Shown: in pieces, positions 52,731-60,443 of the stretch
How the letters are laid out: each line of letters opens with the position of its first letter
Position numbering within the stretch: the first letter of the stretch is position 1
NCBI GenBank assembly: GCA_027532775.1
Contig: JAPZTO010000003.1
Span: 620,001 to 684,000, forward strand
DNA from: Beijerinckiaceae bacterium
Lineage (GTDB): Bacteria; Pseudomonadota; Alphaproteobacteria; Rhizobiales; Beijerinckiaceae
Length of the DNA stretch: 64,000 bases
Direction of reading: 5' to 3'
The notes under the pieces: generated by a model
Database searches by the model: none
Seen by the model: the letters and a program-made list of their open reading frames with translations, nothing else
Told to the model about the DNA's origin: nothing
Translations under genes and position numbers: made by a program

Positions 52731-53498
52731 ATGCTCAAGCCGTTGACTTCGCCTGCCCTCACCCGCGCCGGAATCCGCCATGCCTTCTTCACCCGGGAGG
52801 GCGGCGTTTCCACTGGCGTCTATGCCAGCCTGAACGGGGGGATCGGCTCGAATGACGACCCGGCCGCCGTGGCCGAGAACCGCCGCCGGATGGCCGCCTA
52901 TCTCGATGTTCTGCCTGAGAATTTTCTTTCGCTATATCAGGTTCATTCCGCCATCGCGCTTGAGGTGAACGCGCCCTGGCCGGTTTCTGAACGGCCGCAG
53001 GCGGATGCTATGGTCACCGTGAAGCCGGGTATCGCGCTGGGCGTGGGTGCGGCGGATTGCGGGCCGATTCTCTTTGCAGATCCGGATGTTGGCGTGGTCG
53101 GCGCAGCGCATTCAGGCTGGAAGGGCGCGATCGGCGGGGTTCTTGAAGCCACGGTTGAAGCCATGGAGCAGAAAGGGGCGCGCCGCGAGCGCATGATTGT
53201 TGCGCTCGGGCCGATGCTGGGGCCGGAAAATTACGAGGTCGGGCCGGAATTCAGGGCGCAATTCCTCGCCGAGGATGCTGGAAATGCGCAGTTCTTCCGT
53301 CCCGGAGCGCGCGAAACACACCCGTTTTTCGACCTTCCGGGCTATATTTCGGCGCGTCTGGATCGCGCCGGGATCGGCGAAATCGACAAATTAAATTTGT
53401 GCACCTATGCCGATCCTCAAAGATTTTTTTCCTATCGACGGAAGACCCATCTCAACGAGCCGGATTATGGGCGGCTCATCGCCGCCATAAGGTTGTAA
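52731..53498 (+). CDS. pgeF: peptidoglycan editing factor PgeF (multicopper polyphenol oxidase fold)
   Basis: This 255-residue protein, formerly YfiH or laccase-domain protein, has the metal-site residues in LYQVHSAIALEV, GVGAADCGPILFADPDVG and VGAAHSGWKGAIGG, and the end DPQRFFSYRRKTH. PgeF removes peptidoglycan precursors with L-Ser in place of L-Ala and thus edits the cell wall. The ATG at 52731 is nine bases from the MidA stop. The gene ends beside the first repeat array. Confidence 0.93.
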   Translation: MLKPLTSPALTRAGIRHAFFTREGGVSTGVYASLNGGIGSNDDPAAVAENRRRMAAYLDVLPENFLSLYQVHSAIALEVNAPWPVSERPQADAMVTVKPGIALGVGAADCGPILFADPDVGVVGAAHSGWKGAIGGVLEATVEAMEQKGARRERMIVALGPMLGPENYEVGPEFRAQFLAEDAGNAQFFRPGARETHPFFDLPGYISARLDRAGIGEIDKLNLCTYADPQRFFSYRRKTHLNEPDYGRLIAAIRL

Positions 53499-53542
53499 TC
53501 CTTTTCCCCTCGGATCTGACCCTTGGTCACCCTCGGGAGGGA

Positions 53543-53701
53543 CCCTCGCAACGCCGCCGCGGGCGGCTGCTCGGCGGCGCATTCGCGCCTAGCCAAGGCC
53601 GTTGGCCTTGGCGGATTTCTTTGTTTTGGGTCCCTCGCAACGGCTCCTGACGGAGCCTGCTCGGCGGCGCGTTCGCGCCTAGCCAAGGCCGTTGGCCTTG
53701 G
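53543..53701 (-). repeat. three-hairpin repeat, array A (two copies)
   Basis: Two copies of a ~70-bp element lie at 53543-53611 and 53632-53701 between the convergent ends of pgeF and the SDR gene. Each is CCCTCGCAAC, hairpin 1 (GGCTCC-TGAC-GGAGCC in copy 2; GCCGCC-GCG-GGCGGC in copy 1), TGCTCGGC, hairpin 2 (GGCGC-nTTC-GCGCC), TA, hairpin 3 (GCCAAGGCC-GTT-GGCCTTGGC). Copy 1 has two compensated base-pair swaps in hairpin 1. The strand is given as minus because all mismatches in the family become G-U pairs there. Confidence 0.9.
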
Positions 53702-53734
53702 CCTCCAGGTCAATCCTGCGGGGCGTCGGTCGCT

Positions 53735-54490
53735 TCAGCTCTCGACAATATCCGGGGTGCGCCAGCCGAGATGCTGGCCGGAATCCACCGCGATCATCTG
53801 GCCGGTGACGAAACGCGCGCGCGCAAGATAGAGCACCGCCTCGGCGATCGCCTCCGGCGCGACAGCCTCGCCGAGCAAGGTGCCGGCGGCTTCCTGCGCG
53901 AAGCCCTCGGTGCCGTCATGGATGTTGGGGATGGTCGGGCCGGGGCCGACGCCGTTCACCCGGATCCGCGGCGCCAGCGCCTGGGCGAGCGTCTGCGTCG
54001 CGGTGAGGAGCGCTGCCTTGGCGAGCGTGTAACTGAAGAATTGCGGGTTGGGGCGGAAAACGCGCTGGTCGATGATGTTGACGATGGCGCCGGATTCACC
54101 CGGGGGCAGACCCTCGGCGAAGGTGCGGGCGAGCAGGCAGGGCGCCTGCAGGTTCACGGCGAGGTTGGTCGCGAAGCGCCCGGGTTCAAGCGTCCCGATC
54201 CGGTCATCGAGGAAGGCCGAGGCATTGTTGACGAGCAGGTCGGGTGGGCCGAAGGGCCGGGCGGCCGCCGTCATCAGGCCGGTCAGCGCGTCGAGGGCGG
54301 CAAGGTCTCCGCCGATCGTGGCGGCGCGACCGCCCGAAGCCGCAAGCGTTTCGGCCAGCGCTTCCGCTGCCTCCCGACCGTGATTGAAATGAATCACCAC
54401 GGCATAGCCGGCTTCTGCCAGATGCCGGACGATGGCCGCGCCGATGCGCTTTGACCCGCCGGTAACGAGGGCGACCTGCCGCGCCGTCAT
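53735..54490 (-). CDS. SDR family oxidoreductase (FolM/pteridine reductase-like)
   Basis: This 251-residue Rossmann enzyme has VALVTGGSKRIGAAIVRHLA near 6-25 (TGxxxRIG cofactor site), DLLVNNASAFLDDRIG near 84 and YTLAKAAL with the catalytic Tyr and Lys. A substrate pocket IRVNGVGPGPTI follows. The Arg in the glycine motif, the NNAS and RPNPQFFSY pattern resemble dihydromonapterin/pteridine reductases; another carbonyl substrate remains possible. It overlaps the glycosyltransferase stop by four bases. Confidence 0.85.
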   Translation of the reverse strand: MTARQVALVTGGSKRIGAAIVRHLAEAGYAVVIHFNHGREAAEALAETLAASGGRAATIGGDLAALDALTGLMTAAARPFGPPDLLVNNASAFLDDRIGTLEPGRFATNLAVNLQAPCLLARTFAEGLPPGESGAIVNIIDQRVFRPNPQFFSYTLAKAALLTATQTLAQALAPRIRVNGVGPGPTIPNIHDGTEGFAQEAAGTLLGEAVAPEAIAEAVLYLARARFVTGQMIAVDSGQHLGWRTPDIVES

Positions 54491-55272
54491 GGCTTGCGGT
54501 TCCGCTTCCGCTCCAGCGAACGGCGTTCGTAATCCTTGGCGACCCGCAACCAGCGATAGAAGGCGAAATTCATGGCGGTGATGAACCCGTAGATGCCGCG
54601 CACGAAATGGCGGCGGATCAGATAGGCCTTGAGGAAGGCCAGCGGGAATTCGGTGAAGATCCGCCAGTTGGGAATACGCTTGCCGCGCTGGGCCAGATCA
54701 GCCACCTGCTGGTCGGCATAGGCATTGAGCTTGGCCATCTGGTCGCCGATCGAGCGGACCGAGAAATGATGGACGATGCCGCGGAGGCGCGCAACCTTCG
54801 CACCGGGCACGAGATCGACCCGGTCATGCACGATGGAGGCTGAATAGGCGCCCTTTTCGCGGTGATAGAGCCGCACCGGCGGCAGCGCATAGGCAAGGGG
54901 GTGCGGGGCATCCTCGCCCGGGAAGACCTCGGCGATCCGGATCTCGTAGGCATCGGCGGCGGGCGTGCCGGAGGCGAACAGCGCCCGGATTTCCTCGACC
55001 AGTTCCGGCGGGAGCCATTCATCGGCATCGAGATTGAGCAGCCAGGGATGGCGGCATTGCGCCTCGGCGAAGCGCTTCTGCGGGCCGTAGCCTGGCCACG
55101 CATTATGGATGACCCGCGCGCCGGCAGCCTCTGCCAGCGCGACCGTGTCATCGGTCGAGCCGGAATCGACCACGACGATGTCGTCGCTCAGGGCCGCGAG
55201 CGGTTCGAGCGTGCGGGGCAGGCGGTCAGCCTCGTTGCGGGCAATGATGAAAATCGACAGCGGCAGCGTCAC
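54487..55272 (-). CDS. family 2 glycosyltransferase (WaaE/KdtX-like)
   Basis: This glycosyltransferase of about 261 residues has the GT2 core LPLSIFIIARNEADRLPRTL, DIVVVDSGSTDDTVALAEAA and the DxD motif in LLNLDADEWLPPELVEEIRA. HHFSVRSIGDQMAKLNAYAD and a basic C-terminus suit lipopolysaccharide-core transferases of the WaaE/KdtX type; the sugar is unknown. GTG 55272 is the nearest plausible start; an in-frame TTG at 55329 would add 19 poorly conserved residues. It is co-translated with the SDR gene by a four-base overlap. Confidence 0.85.
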   Translation of the reverse strand: MTLPLSIFIIARNEADRLPRTLEPLAALSDDIVVVDSGSTDDTVALAEAAGARVIHNAWPGYGPQKRFAEAQCRHPWLLNLDADEWLPPELVEEIRALFASGTPAADAYEIRIAEVFPGEDAPHPLAYALPPVRLYHREKGAYSASIVHDRVDLVPGAKVARLRGIVHHFSVRSIGDQMAKLNAYADQQVADLAQRGKRIPNWRIFTEFPLAFLKAYLIRRHFVRGIYGFITAMNFAFYRWLRVAKDYERRSLERKRNRKP

Positions 55273-55491
55273 AAGCAGGCCCCGGATGTGGCTTTTCCCT
55301 CGCTTCGCATGACCGCCAAGTTCTTGCAACCGCGATGTTAGTTTTTGAATAACCTTAACCGCCGAAGACGCCGATTAATCAAATGTTTTCCCTCAATGAA
55401 GGGGCTTGTTCAGCTTAACAGATGCTTGTGCTAGATCACAGTCCGAGTGAATTTCTGCTTGTGGATGTGTTACTTGAACAGGGAGGCCAAA

Positions 55492-56115
55492 ATGCGTGGT
55501 GTCGCCAGGAAAATTCTTGCCACTACTGCCTGCATTGCAGGTTTCATGGCTGTTGCTCAAGTTCAGGCTGCGGATCTGCAGCGCCGGCCCGGCTATTCGC
55601 CGACGCCGGTCTTCGCGACCAACTGGGCCGGCTTCTATGCCGGCGCGCATCTCGGCTATGCCTTCGGGCGTTCGCGCTCGGCCGATCTCGACGGGTTCAA
55701 GGGCGGCCTGCAGATCGGGCATAACTGGCAGATGGACCGGCTGGTTGTCGGTGGCGAGGCCGATCTTGCCTATGCCGGCATCGATTATCGCGGCTTCACC
55801 GAGAGCTTCCGGCAGAAATGGATCGGCTCGGGCCGTGTCCGCGTCGGCTATGCCTTCGAGCGTTTCCTGCCCTTCGTGACCGGCGGTATCGCCTACACGA
55901 CCGGCACCATGAAGGCCGGCGGCGCGAAATCCTCCAACGGCCATCTCGGCTATGTGCTCGGTGTGGGCGGGGAAATGATGCTGACCGACCGCGTTTCCGC
56001 CACGGTCCAATACCTGCATTACCGTTTCGAGGGCCAGACCTACAATGTGGTGCCGGCCCGCAACGCGAATATCGTGAACAACGAGATCCGCGTGGGCGTC
56101 AATTACCGCTTCTGA
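55492..56115 (+). CDS. outer membrane beta-barrel protein (Omp25/Omp31-like porin family)
   Basis: This 207-residue protein has a signal peptide (MRGVARKILATTACIAGFMA, cleavage after VQA). An eight-stranded beta-barrel follows, starting NWAGFYAGAHLGYAFG, with alternating strands such as WIGSGRVRVGYAFERFLPFV and VSATVQYLHYRFEG and the C-terminal VGVNYRF ending in Phe, the BAM signal. The ribosome site AGGGAGGCCAAA is strong. The upstream 160 bases are AT-rich and probably hold its own promoter. A perfect terminator follows. Confidence 0.92.
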   Translation: MRGVARKILATTACIAGFMAVAQVQAADLQRRPGYSPTPVFATNWAGFYAGAHLGYAFGRSRSADLDGFKGGLQIGHNWQMDRLVVGGEADLAYAGIDYRGFTESFRQKWIGSGRVRVGYAFERFLPFVTGGIAYTTGTMKAGGAKSSNGHLGYVLGVGGEMMLTDRVSATVQYLHYRFEGQTYNVVPARNANIVNNEIRVGVNYRF

Positions 56116-56157
56116 TCGCGCCGGCTGCGGCGCGCAACAGGAATGCCGGGGGGCGAC

Positions 56158-56187
56158 GGGGGTCCGGGGAACCGGACCCCCTTTTTC
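56158..56187 (+). terminator. rho-independent terminator after the outer membrane protein gene
   Basis: GGGGGTCCGG (56158-56167) and CCGGACCCCC (56172-56181) form a perfect ten-base-pair stem with a GGAA loop, followed by TTTTTC. It isolates the repeat array downstream from plus-strand transcription. Confidence 0.92.
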
Positions 56188-56230
56188 TTTCTTTTGGGCC
56201 GCTCGCGACGGCTGGGTTTTTGGTTTAGCT

Positions 56231-56559
56231 CCCTCGCAACGGCTCCTGACGGAGCCTGCTCGGCGGCGCGTTCGCGCCTAGCCAGCGCCATCAGGCACTG
56301 GCAGGGTTTTTGGTTTAGGTCCCTCGCAACGGCTCCTTGCGGAGCCTGCTCGGCGGCGCATTCGCGCCTAGCCAGGGCGTGAAGCCCCGGCAGGTTGGTT
56401 TCGTTTGGCCCTTCGGGCCGGACCCCTCGCAACGGCCCCTCTCGGAGCCTGCTCGGCTGAGCATTCGCGGGGATTTTTCCTTTTGGGCCCCTCGCGGCGG
56501 CCCCTTGCGGAGCCTGCTCGGCGGCGCGTTCGCGCCTAGCCAAGGCCGCAGGCCTTGGC
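56231..56559 (-). repeat. three-hairpin repeat, array B (four copies)
   Basis: Copies at 56231-56301, 56321-56391, 56424-56469 (truncated after hairpin 1) and 56489-56559 share the plan of array A. A remnant near 56200-56214 (GCTCGCGACGGC) may be a fifth. The copies lie between the convergent ends of the outer membrane protein and GST genes. T-rich GTTTTTGGTTTAG precedes the first two. Hairpins 1 and 3 vary in sequence but keep pairing; imperfect pairs are C-A on the plus strand and G-U on the minus strand. Confidence 0.9.
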
Positions 56560-56612
56560 AGGGAGTGTGGTCTTCAGGCGGTGCAATTGGCGGCCTGATG
56601 GACCGTCGATGC

Positions 56613-57221
56613 TCACGCGTGCGGCTTGGTCTTGGCGAAAGCGGGGACGAGGCGATTGAAATCCGCCGCGAAGGCCGCGAGCTTCGGATATTTCCCGCTC
56701 GACAGGCCGGAGAAGCGGAACTCATACCATTCGAGCATGCAGGCCACGGAGATAACGCCGATATCCGGCGTGGCGCTGGCCACGGGCGGGTTGGCTTCCA
56801 GCGTGCCGAGGCCGCGTTCCACCTTGCCGCCCTGATGGGCGATCCAGGCCGGCTCGTGCTTTTCCGGGGCGCGGAAGCGGCCTTCATAGAGTTGCAGGAT
56901 CGCTGCATCGGTGATGCCATCGGCCAAAGCCTGCAACTTCAGCGCGGCGAGCCGGGCGGGCCAGGCCGCCGGGATCACCTTGCCGCCGCCGGCCTCGTGG
57001 TCGAGATATTCGACGATGACGCGGCTGTCATAGACCGTGCTGCCATCGGGCAGGATCAGGCAGGGGATCTTGCCGAGCGGGTTGTCCTGCCGCAGCGGAT
57101 CGGCCGGGTTCATCGTGTCGGCCGGCAGGATCTCGAGGCTGTCGGCATGGCCGGTGAAGAGCGCCGCCACCTTGACCTTGCGGCCAAAGGGCGAGGCGGC
57201 GGAAGAGCGCAGTTTCAGCAT
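56613..57221 (-). CDS. glutathione S-transferase family protein
   Basis: This 202-residue protein has the thioredoxin-like N-terminal domain (LRSSAASPFGRKVKVAALFT, where the Ser/Pro/Phe-Gly region is the glutathione site, then NPLGKIPCLILPDGSTVYDS and RVIVEYLDH). An all-helical C-terminal domain follows (LADGITDAAILQLYEGRFR). The substrate is unknown. ATG 57221 is the family start. On the minus strand its 3' region runs directly into repeat array B. Confidence 0.92.
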   Translation of the reverse strand: MLKLRSSAASPFGRKVKVAALFTGHADSLEILPADTMNPADPLRQDNPLGKIPCLILPDGSTVYDSRVIVEYLDHEAGGGKVIPAAWPARLAALKLQALADGITDAAILQLYEGRFRAPEKHEPAWIAHQGGKVERGLGTLEANPPVASATPDIGVISVACMLEWYEFRFSGLSSGKYPKLAAFAADFNRLVPAFAKTKPHA

Positions 57222-57331
57222 GGGCGTTTCCGTTTCTTGAGGCCCTTTCAGGGGCGGGGAATGGCCTGACCATTGCCGCTTGCCCGCCGATCGGCAAGGG
57301 CTTTGTTGACCGGAATTCTCCGCGCCGGGGC

Positions 57332-58174
57332 TCAGGCGCTTTTCAGCCAGTCGACCCGCCAGCGGGCGATGCCGCCGCGCCCGAGCCGCTCCGACAAGGC
57401 GGGCAACAGCGCCAGCAATTCCTCGTCGAGCCGCCAGGGTGGGTTGGCGATGGCGAGGCCGCAAGCCGCCAGCGGCCCTTCGGCCACGGGCTCGTCGACA
57501 TGCAGCTCGACCAGCAGGATCCGGGGAAAGGCGCTCTCGACCAGGCCTGCCTCGAACATCGAGACCCGGCGCTGGTTCTTGACCGGGTACCAGAGCATGG
57601 CGAGGCCGGTCGGCCATTTGCGCGCCATGACCTGCATGCCCTCGATCATCCGGTCGAATTCGTCCTCGCGCTCGAAGGGCGGATCGACCAGCACGAGGCC
57701 ACGCCGTTCCGGCGGCGGGATCTGCGCCTTCCAGGCCATGTAGCCATCGAGCTGGTTGATCACCAGCCGGTCGTCACGCGGCAGGGCGCGGCGCAGGTCG
57801 CGCAGGGTTTCCGGGTGCAATTCGTTGAAGGAGGCGCGATCCTGCGGGCGCAGGGCATGCCGGATCAGCACCGGCGAGCCGGGATAGAGACGTCCGTCAC
57901 GCGAGAGATCGGCGAGGGCGGCACGATAGCCGGCAAGGATGGTCTCGGCCGCCGTATCCAGGGGGCTGTCGTTCAGCCGGCCGATGCCGTCGACCCATTC
58001 GCCGGTGCGGCTGGCGGCATCGCCCTTCAGGTCATAGAGGCCGGCGCCGGCATGGGTGTCGATGACGCGGATCGCGGTGTCCTTCTGCATGAGATGCGCG
58101 AGAACCCGCATCAGCACCGCATGTTTCAGCACATCGGCGAAATTGCCGGCATGGAAGGCGTGGCGGTAATTCAC
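57332..58174 (-). CDS. rlmJ: 23S rRNA (adenine(2030)-N(6))-methyltransferase RlmJ
   Basis: This 280-residue methyltransferase starts NYRHAFHAGNFADVLKHAVL, diagnostic of RlmJ. It has the SAM-site IRVIDTHAGAGLYDL near 36 and the catalytic LVLVDPPFEREDEFDRM near 161 (DPPF in place of DPPY). GTG 58174 is the start. It lies 111 bases before GST and six bases after the RNase T2 stop, all on the same strand. It modifies A2030 of 23S rRNA in E. coli. Confidence 0.95.
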   Translation of the reverse strand: MNYRHAFHAGNFADVLKHAVLMRVLAHLMQKDTAIRVIDTHAGAGLYDLKGDAASRTGEWVDGIGRLNDSPLDTAAETILAGYRAALADLSRDGRLYPGSPVLIRHALRPQDRASFNELHPETLRDLRRALPRDDRLVINQLDGYMAWKAQIPPPERRGLVLVDPPFEREDEFDRMIEGMQVMARKWPTGLAMLWYPVKNQRRVSMFEAGLVESAFPRILLVELHVDEPVAEGPLAACGLAIANPPWRLDEELLALLPALSERLGRGGIARWRVDWLKSA

Positions 58175-58180
58175 CGGCCC

Positions 58181-58840
58181 CTACCGTGCAGCCGGCACGG
58201 TGATGTCGCGCGTGCGGCAGACATCACGGCTCACCTCGTCGCAGGGGCGGAAGCTGCGAAGATCCCGCGTGAGGCAGAGCCGCACTTCCTCCAGCATGCC
58301 CTTCTTGCAGGTCACGGCCATCATGTCCGGGCGCAGGCCGGGATTGGCGAGGGCGAAGGCGCGCTCGATCTCCGGCACCGACCAGCGGCGCGGCGCTTCG
58401 GGCGCCTCGAGGTCTTTCGGCACTTTCACCCGGTTCCGCGCCGTCTCGGTGGCGGTGAAATAGCCGGCCGGGCTCTCGCCCGAGCAGGTGCCGTGCTTGC
58501 GCCATTGATGGCGGGCGAGGCCGCTCGTCGGCAGCACGCGCTCGCCGATATCCATCGCGTTGCGCGAGGGATTGCGGCCGTCCGGCGTGCAGAACGAGGG
58601 ATAGCCGCGCTCGTATTGCGGCCAGAGCCCATGCACCACGAAACCGGGATTGCGCCCGGGCTCGCATTGCGGGTTGCCGCGGCGCTCGCCCGTCAGGTCG
58701 CAGAAGGTGGCCGACCAGGAGAGCGAGAGGACGTAGAAATCGAAGCGGCCCATCGGCGCGCCGCGATCCTCGCGCGGTTGCGCGGAGGCCGGCAGCAGGA
58801 AGGCTGCCAGCAGGACGAGGAGAGCCGGGAGGCGGGCCAT
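58181..58840 (-). CDS. secreted ribonuclease T2 family protein
   Basis: This 219-residue protein has a signal peptide (MARLPALLVLLAAFLLPASA). The two catalytic blocks are present: CAS I FVVHGLWPQYERGYPSFC and CAS II GLARHQWRKHGTCSG, each with its His, plus FYVLSLSWSATFC. At least nine Cys suit a periplasmic, disulfide-rich enzyme, like E. coli RNase I. It degrades RNA to 2',3'-cyclic nucleotides. Its ATG overlaps the TGA of the preceding gene by one base (TGATG). Confidence 0.92.
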   Translation of the reverse strand: MARLPALLVLLAAFLLPASAQPREDRGAPMGRFDFYVLSLSWSATFCDLTGERRGNPQCEPGRNPGFVVHGLWPQYERGYPSFCTPDGRNPSRNAMDIGERVLPTSGLARHQWRKHGTCSGESPAGYFTATETARNRVKVPKDLEAPEAPRRWSVPEIERAFALANPGLRPDMMAVTCKKGMLEEVRLCLTRDLRSFRPCDEVSRDVCRTRDITVPAAR

Positions 58841-59271
58841 CAGCGGTCGAGGCGATAGCAGCCCGGCATCGCGGTATGGTTGCGGTCATAGCCGGCGAGG
58901 CAGAACTGGACGCCCTCGGTCATGCCGATGATGCCGGTCTCCTCGATGATCGCGTAGCGCATCGTCAGCCGGCGGCGGTCGGCCATCACGGCCTGCGCCT
59001 CGCAATAGCGACGGGGGATCAGGTCAAGACCGTGCGGGCGGAAGGCGGCCTGCCGGACCTTCTCGAACCCGACGATCTCGGCATTGCTGTTCCAGAATTT
59101 CTGCTCGGTCGCGTTGAAGCGGTGCTGCAGCTTCGACAGCACACCGGGGCTGTCGCAGGAAGAGACCTGCGCCGACCAGGGGATGATCCGGGTCTCGGCC
59201 GGGATTTCCTCGCGCGCGGTGGCGGGGAGTGCGGCCACGAGCAGGCCGAACAGGACGGGAAGCAGGCGCAT
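58840..59271 (-). CDS. secreted protein of unknown function, coupled to RNase T2
   Basis: This is a 143-residue protein with a signal peptide (MRLLPVLFGLLVAALPATA). The mature part has VSSCDSPGVLSKLQHRFNAT, IVGFEKVRQAAFRPHGLDLI, RRYCEAQAVMADRRRLTMRY and QFCLAGYDRNHTAMPGC. Four Cys could form two disulfides. I do not recognise a named family. ATG 59271 begins the leader; no better start is close. The TGATG junction with the RNase gene implies a shared transcript and perhaps a shared periplasmic role. Confidence 0.8.
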   Translation of the reverse strand: MRLLPVLFGLLVAALPATAREEIPAETRIIPWSAQVSSCDSPGVLSKLQHRFNATEQKFWNSNAEIVGFEKVRQAAFRPHGLDLIPRRYCEAQAVMADRRRLTMRYAIIEETGIIGMTEGVQFCLAGYDRNHTAMPGCYRLDR

Positions 59272-59399
59272 AAGAACCTCCTGAAATTCAACCCTAGCCT
59301 TCGCCTCTCGGCGCCCGGCGGTCAAGTCCGCGCAGGCAGATCCGAGGATTTTCGACAGGGTTGCGGCATTTTCGACAGGGTCAAGGCTTGGCAGCAACG

Positions 59400-60389
59400 T
59401 CACTGGTGGCCCACCACCTCGCGCGGGCGATAAGGCGCCTCGAGCCGGGCCCAGACGCGCGGATCGACCTTGAGGGCGAGCGCGGCGAGGGCATCATCGA
59501 CATGGCGCATTTTCGAGGCACCGAGGATCGTACTGGTGACATAGGGTTTCGCCAGCACCCAGGCCTGCGCGAGGATGGCCGGCGTCGTGCCGAGCTTCTC
59601 CGCCTCCTGCACGAGCCGCCGGCGGATGCTCTCGTCCTGCGGGGTGCCGATCTTCAGCGCGCCGACATGCTGGTCGGACCGGCCGCGCACGGTCGTCTCG
59701 TTGGTGACAGGCTTCGACAGGCCCGAACCGGCGAGATAGCCACGGGCGAGCGGCGACCACGGCGTCATGCCCAGCCCCTCGGATTGCAGGAGCGGGATCA
59801 TCTCGCGTTCTTCCTCGCGATAGATCAGGTTGTAGAAATTCTGCATCGAGACGAATTCGGCATAGCCATGCGCACGCTGCAGGCCGATCAGCTTCATGAG
59901 CTGCCATGCATACATTGAGGAGGCGCCGAGATAGAGCACCTTGCCGGCGCGGACGACATCGTTCAGCCCTTCGACGATCTCTTCCATCTCGGTCTCGTGG
60001 TCGAGGCGGTGGATGATGTAGAGGTCGATATAGTCGGTGCCGAGCCGCCGGAGCGACGCATCTACCGCCTCGCGGATATGCTTGCGCGAAAGGCCGCGCT
60101 GGTTCGGCTTCGGGCCCATCGCGTTGAAGACCTTGGTGGCGATGACCACCTCGTCGCGGGGGGCGAATTCCTTCAGCGCCTTGCCGGTGATCCGCTCGCT
60201 CTCGCCGAGGGAATACATGTCGGCCGTGTCGAAGAAATTGATGCCGGCCTCGAGGGCGCGCCGGAAGAAGGGCATCGATTCCTCCTCCTCCAGCACCCAT
60301 TCCCGCCAGGACGGGTGGCCATAGGTCATGCAGCCGAGCGCAATGCGCGACACCTTCAGGCCAGTATGGCCCAGTCGAACGTAATCCAT
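59400..60389 (-). CDS. aldo/keto reductase
   Basis: This 329-residue NADPH-dependent TIM-barrel enzyme has MDYVRLGHTGLKVSRIALGC at its start. FFDTADMYSLGESERITGKA carries catalytic Asp and Tyr. VVIATKVFNAMGPKPNQRGL (Lys) and DYIDLYIIHRLDHETEMEEI (His) complete the tetrad. It belongs to the YajO/AKR11-like group of soluble reductases; the substrate is unknown. ATG 60389 is used because the preceding residues are not conserved. It lies between the secreted-protein gene and the extensin-like gene. Confidence 0.93.
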   Translation of the reverse strand: MDYVRLGHTGLKVSRIALGCMTYGHPSWREWVLEEEESMPFFRRALEAGINFFDTADMYSLGESERITGKALKEFAPRDEVVIATKVFNAMGPKPNQRGLSRKHIREAVDASLRRLGTDYIDLYIIHRLDHETEMEEIVEGLNDVVRAGKVLYLGASSMYAWQLMKLIGLQRAHGYAEFVSMQNFYNLIYREEEREMIPLLQSEGLGMTPWSPLARGYLAGSGLSKPVTNETTVRGRSDQHVGALKIGTPQDESIRRRLVQEAEKLGTTPAILAQAWVLAKPYVTSTILGASKMRHVDDALAALALKVDPRVWARLEAPYRPREVVGHQ

Positions 60390-60443
60390 GAGAGATCCTC
60401 CGTTGGCCGGAGGATGGCCCGGCGGGCCCATTGCCGCAAGGGC

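Noticed and set aside
53543-56559. CRISPR array
   Set aside because: Repeat units are about 70 bp with internal hairpins, only two to four per site, no uniform spacers, and no cas genes nearby.
56103-56920. Minus-strand frames across repeat array B with recurring ARRERAAEQAP-like text
   Set aside because: The recurring peptide is a translation of the DNA repeat. Copy spacing is not constant modulo three, and no start or domain supports a protein.
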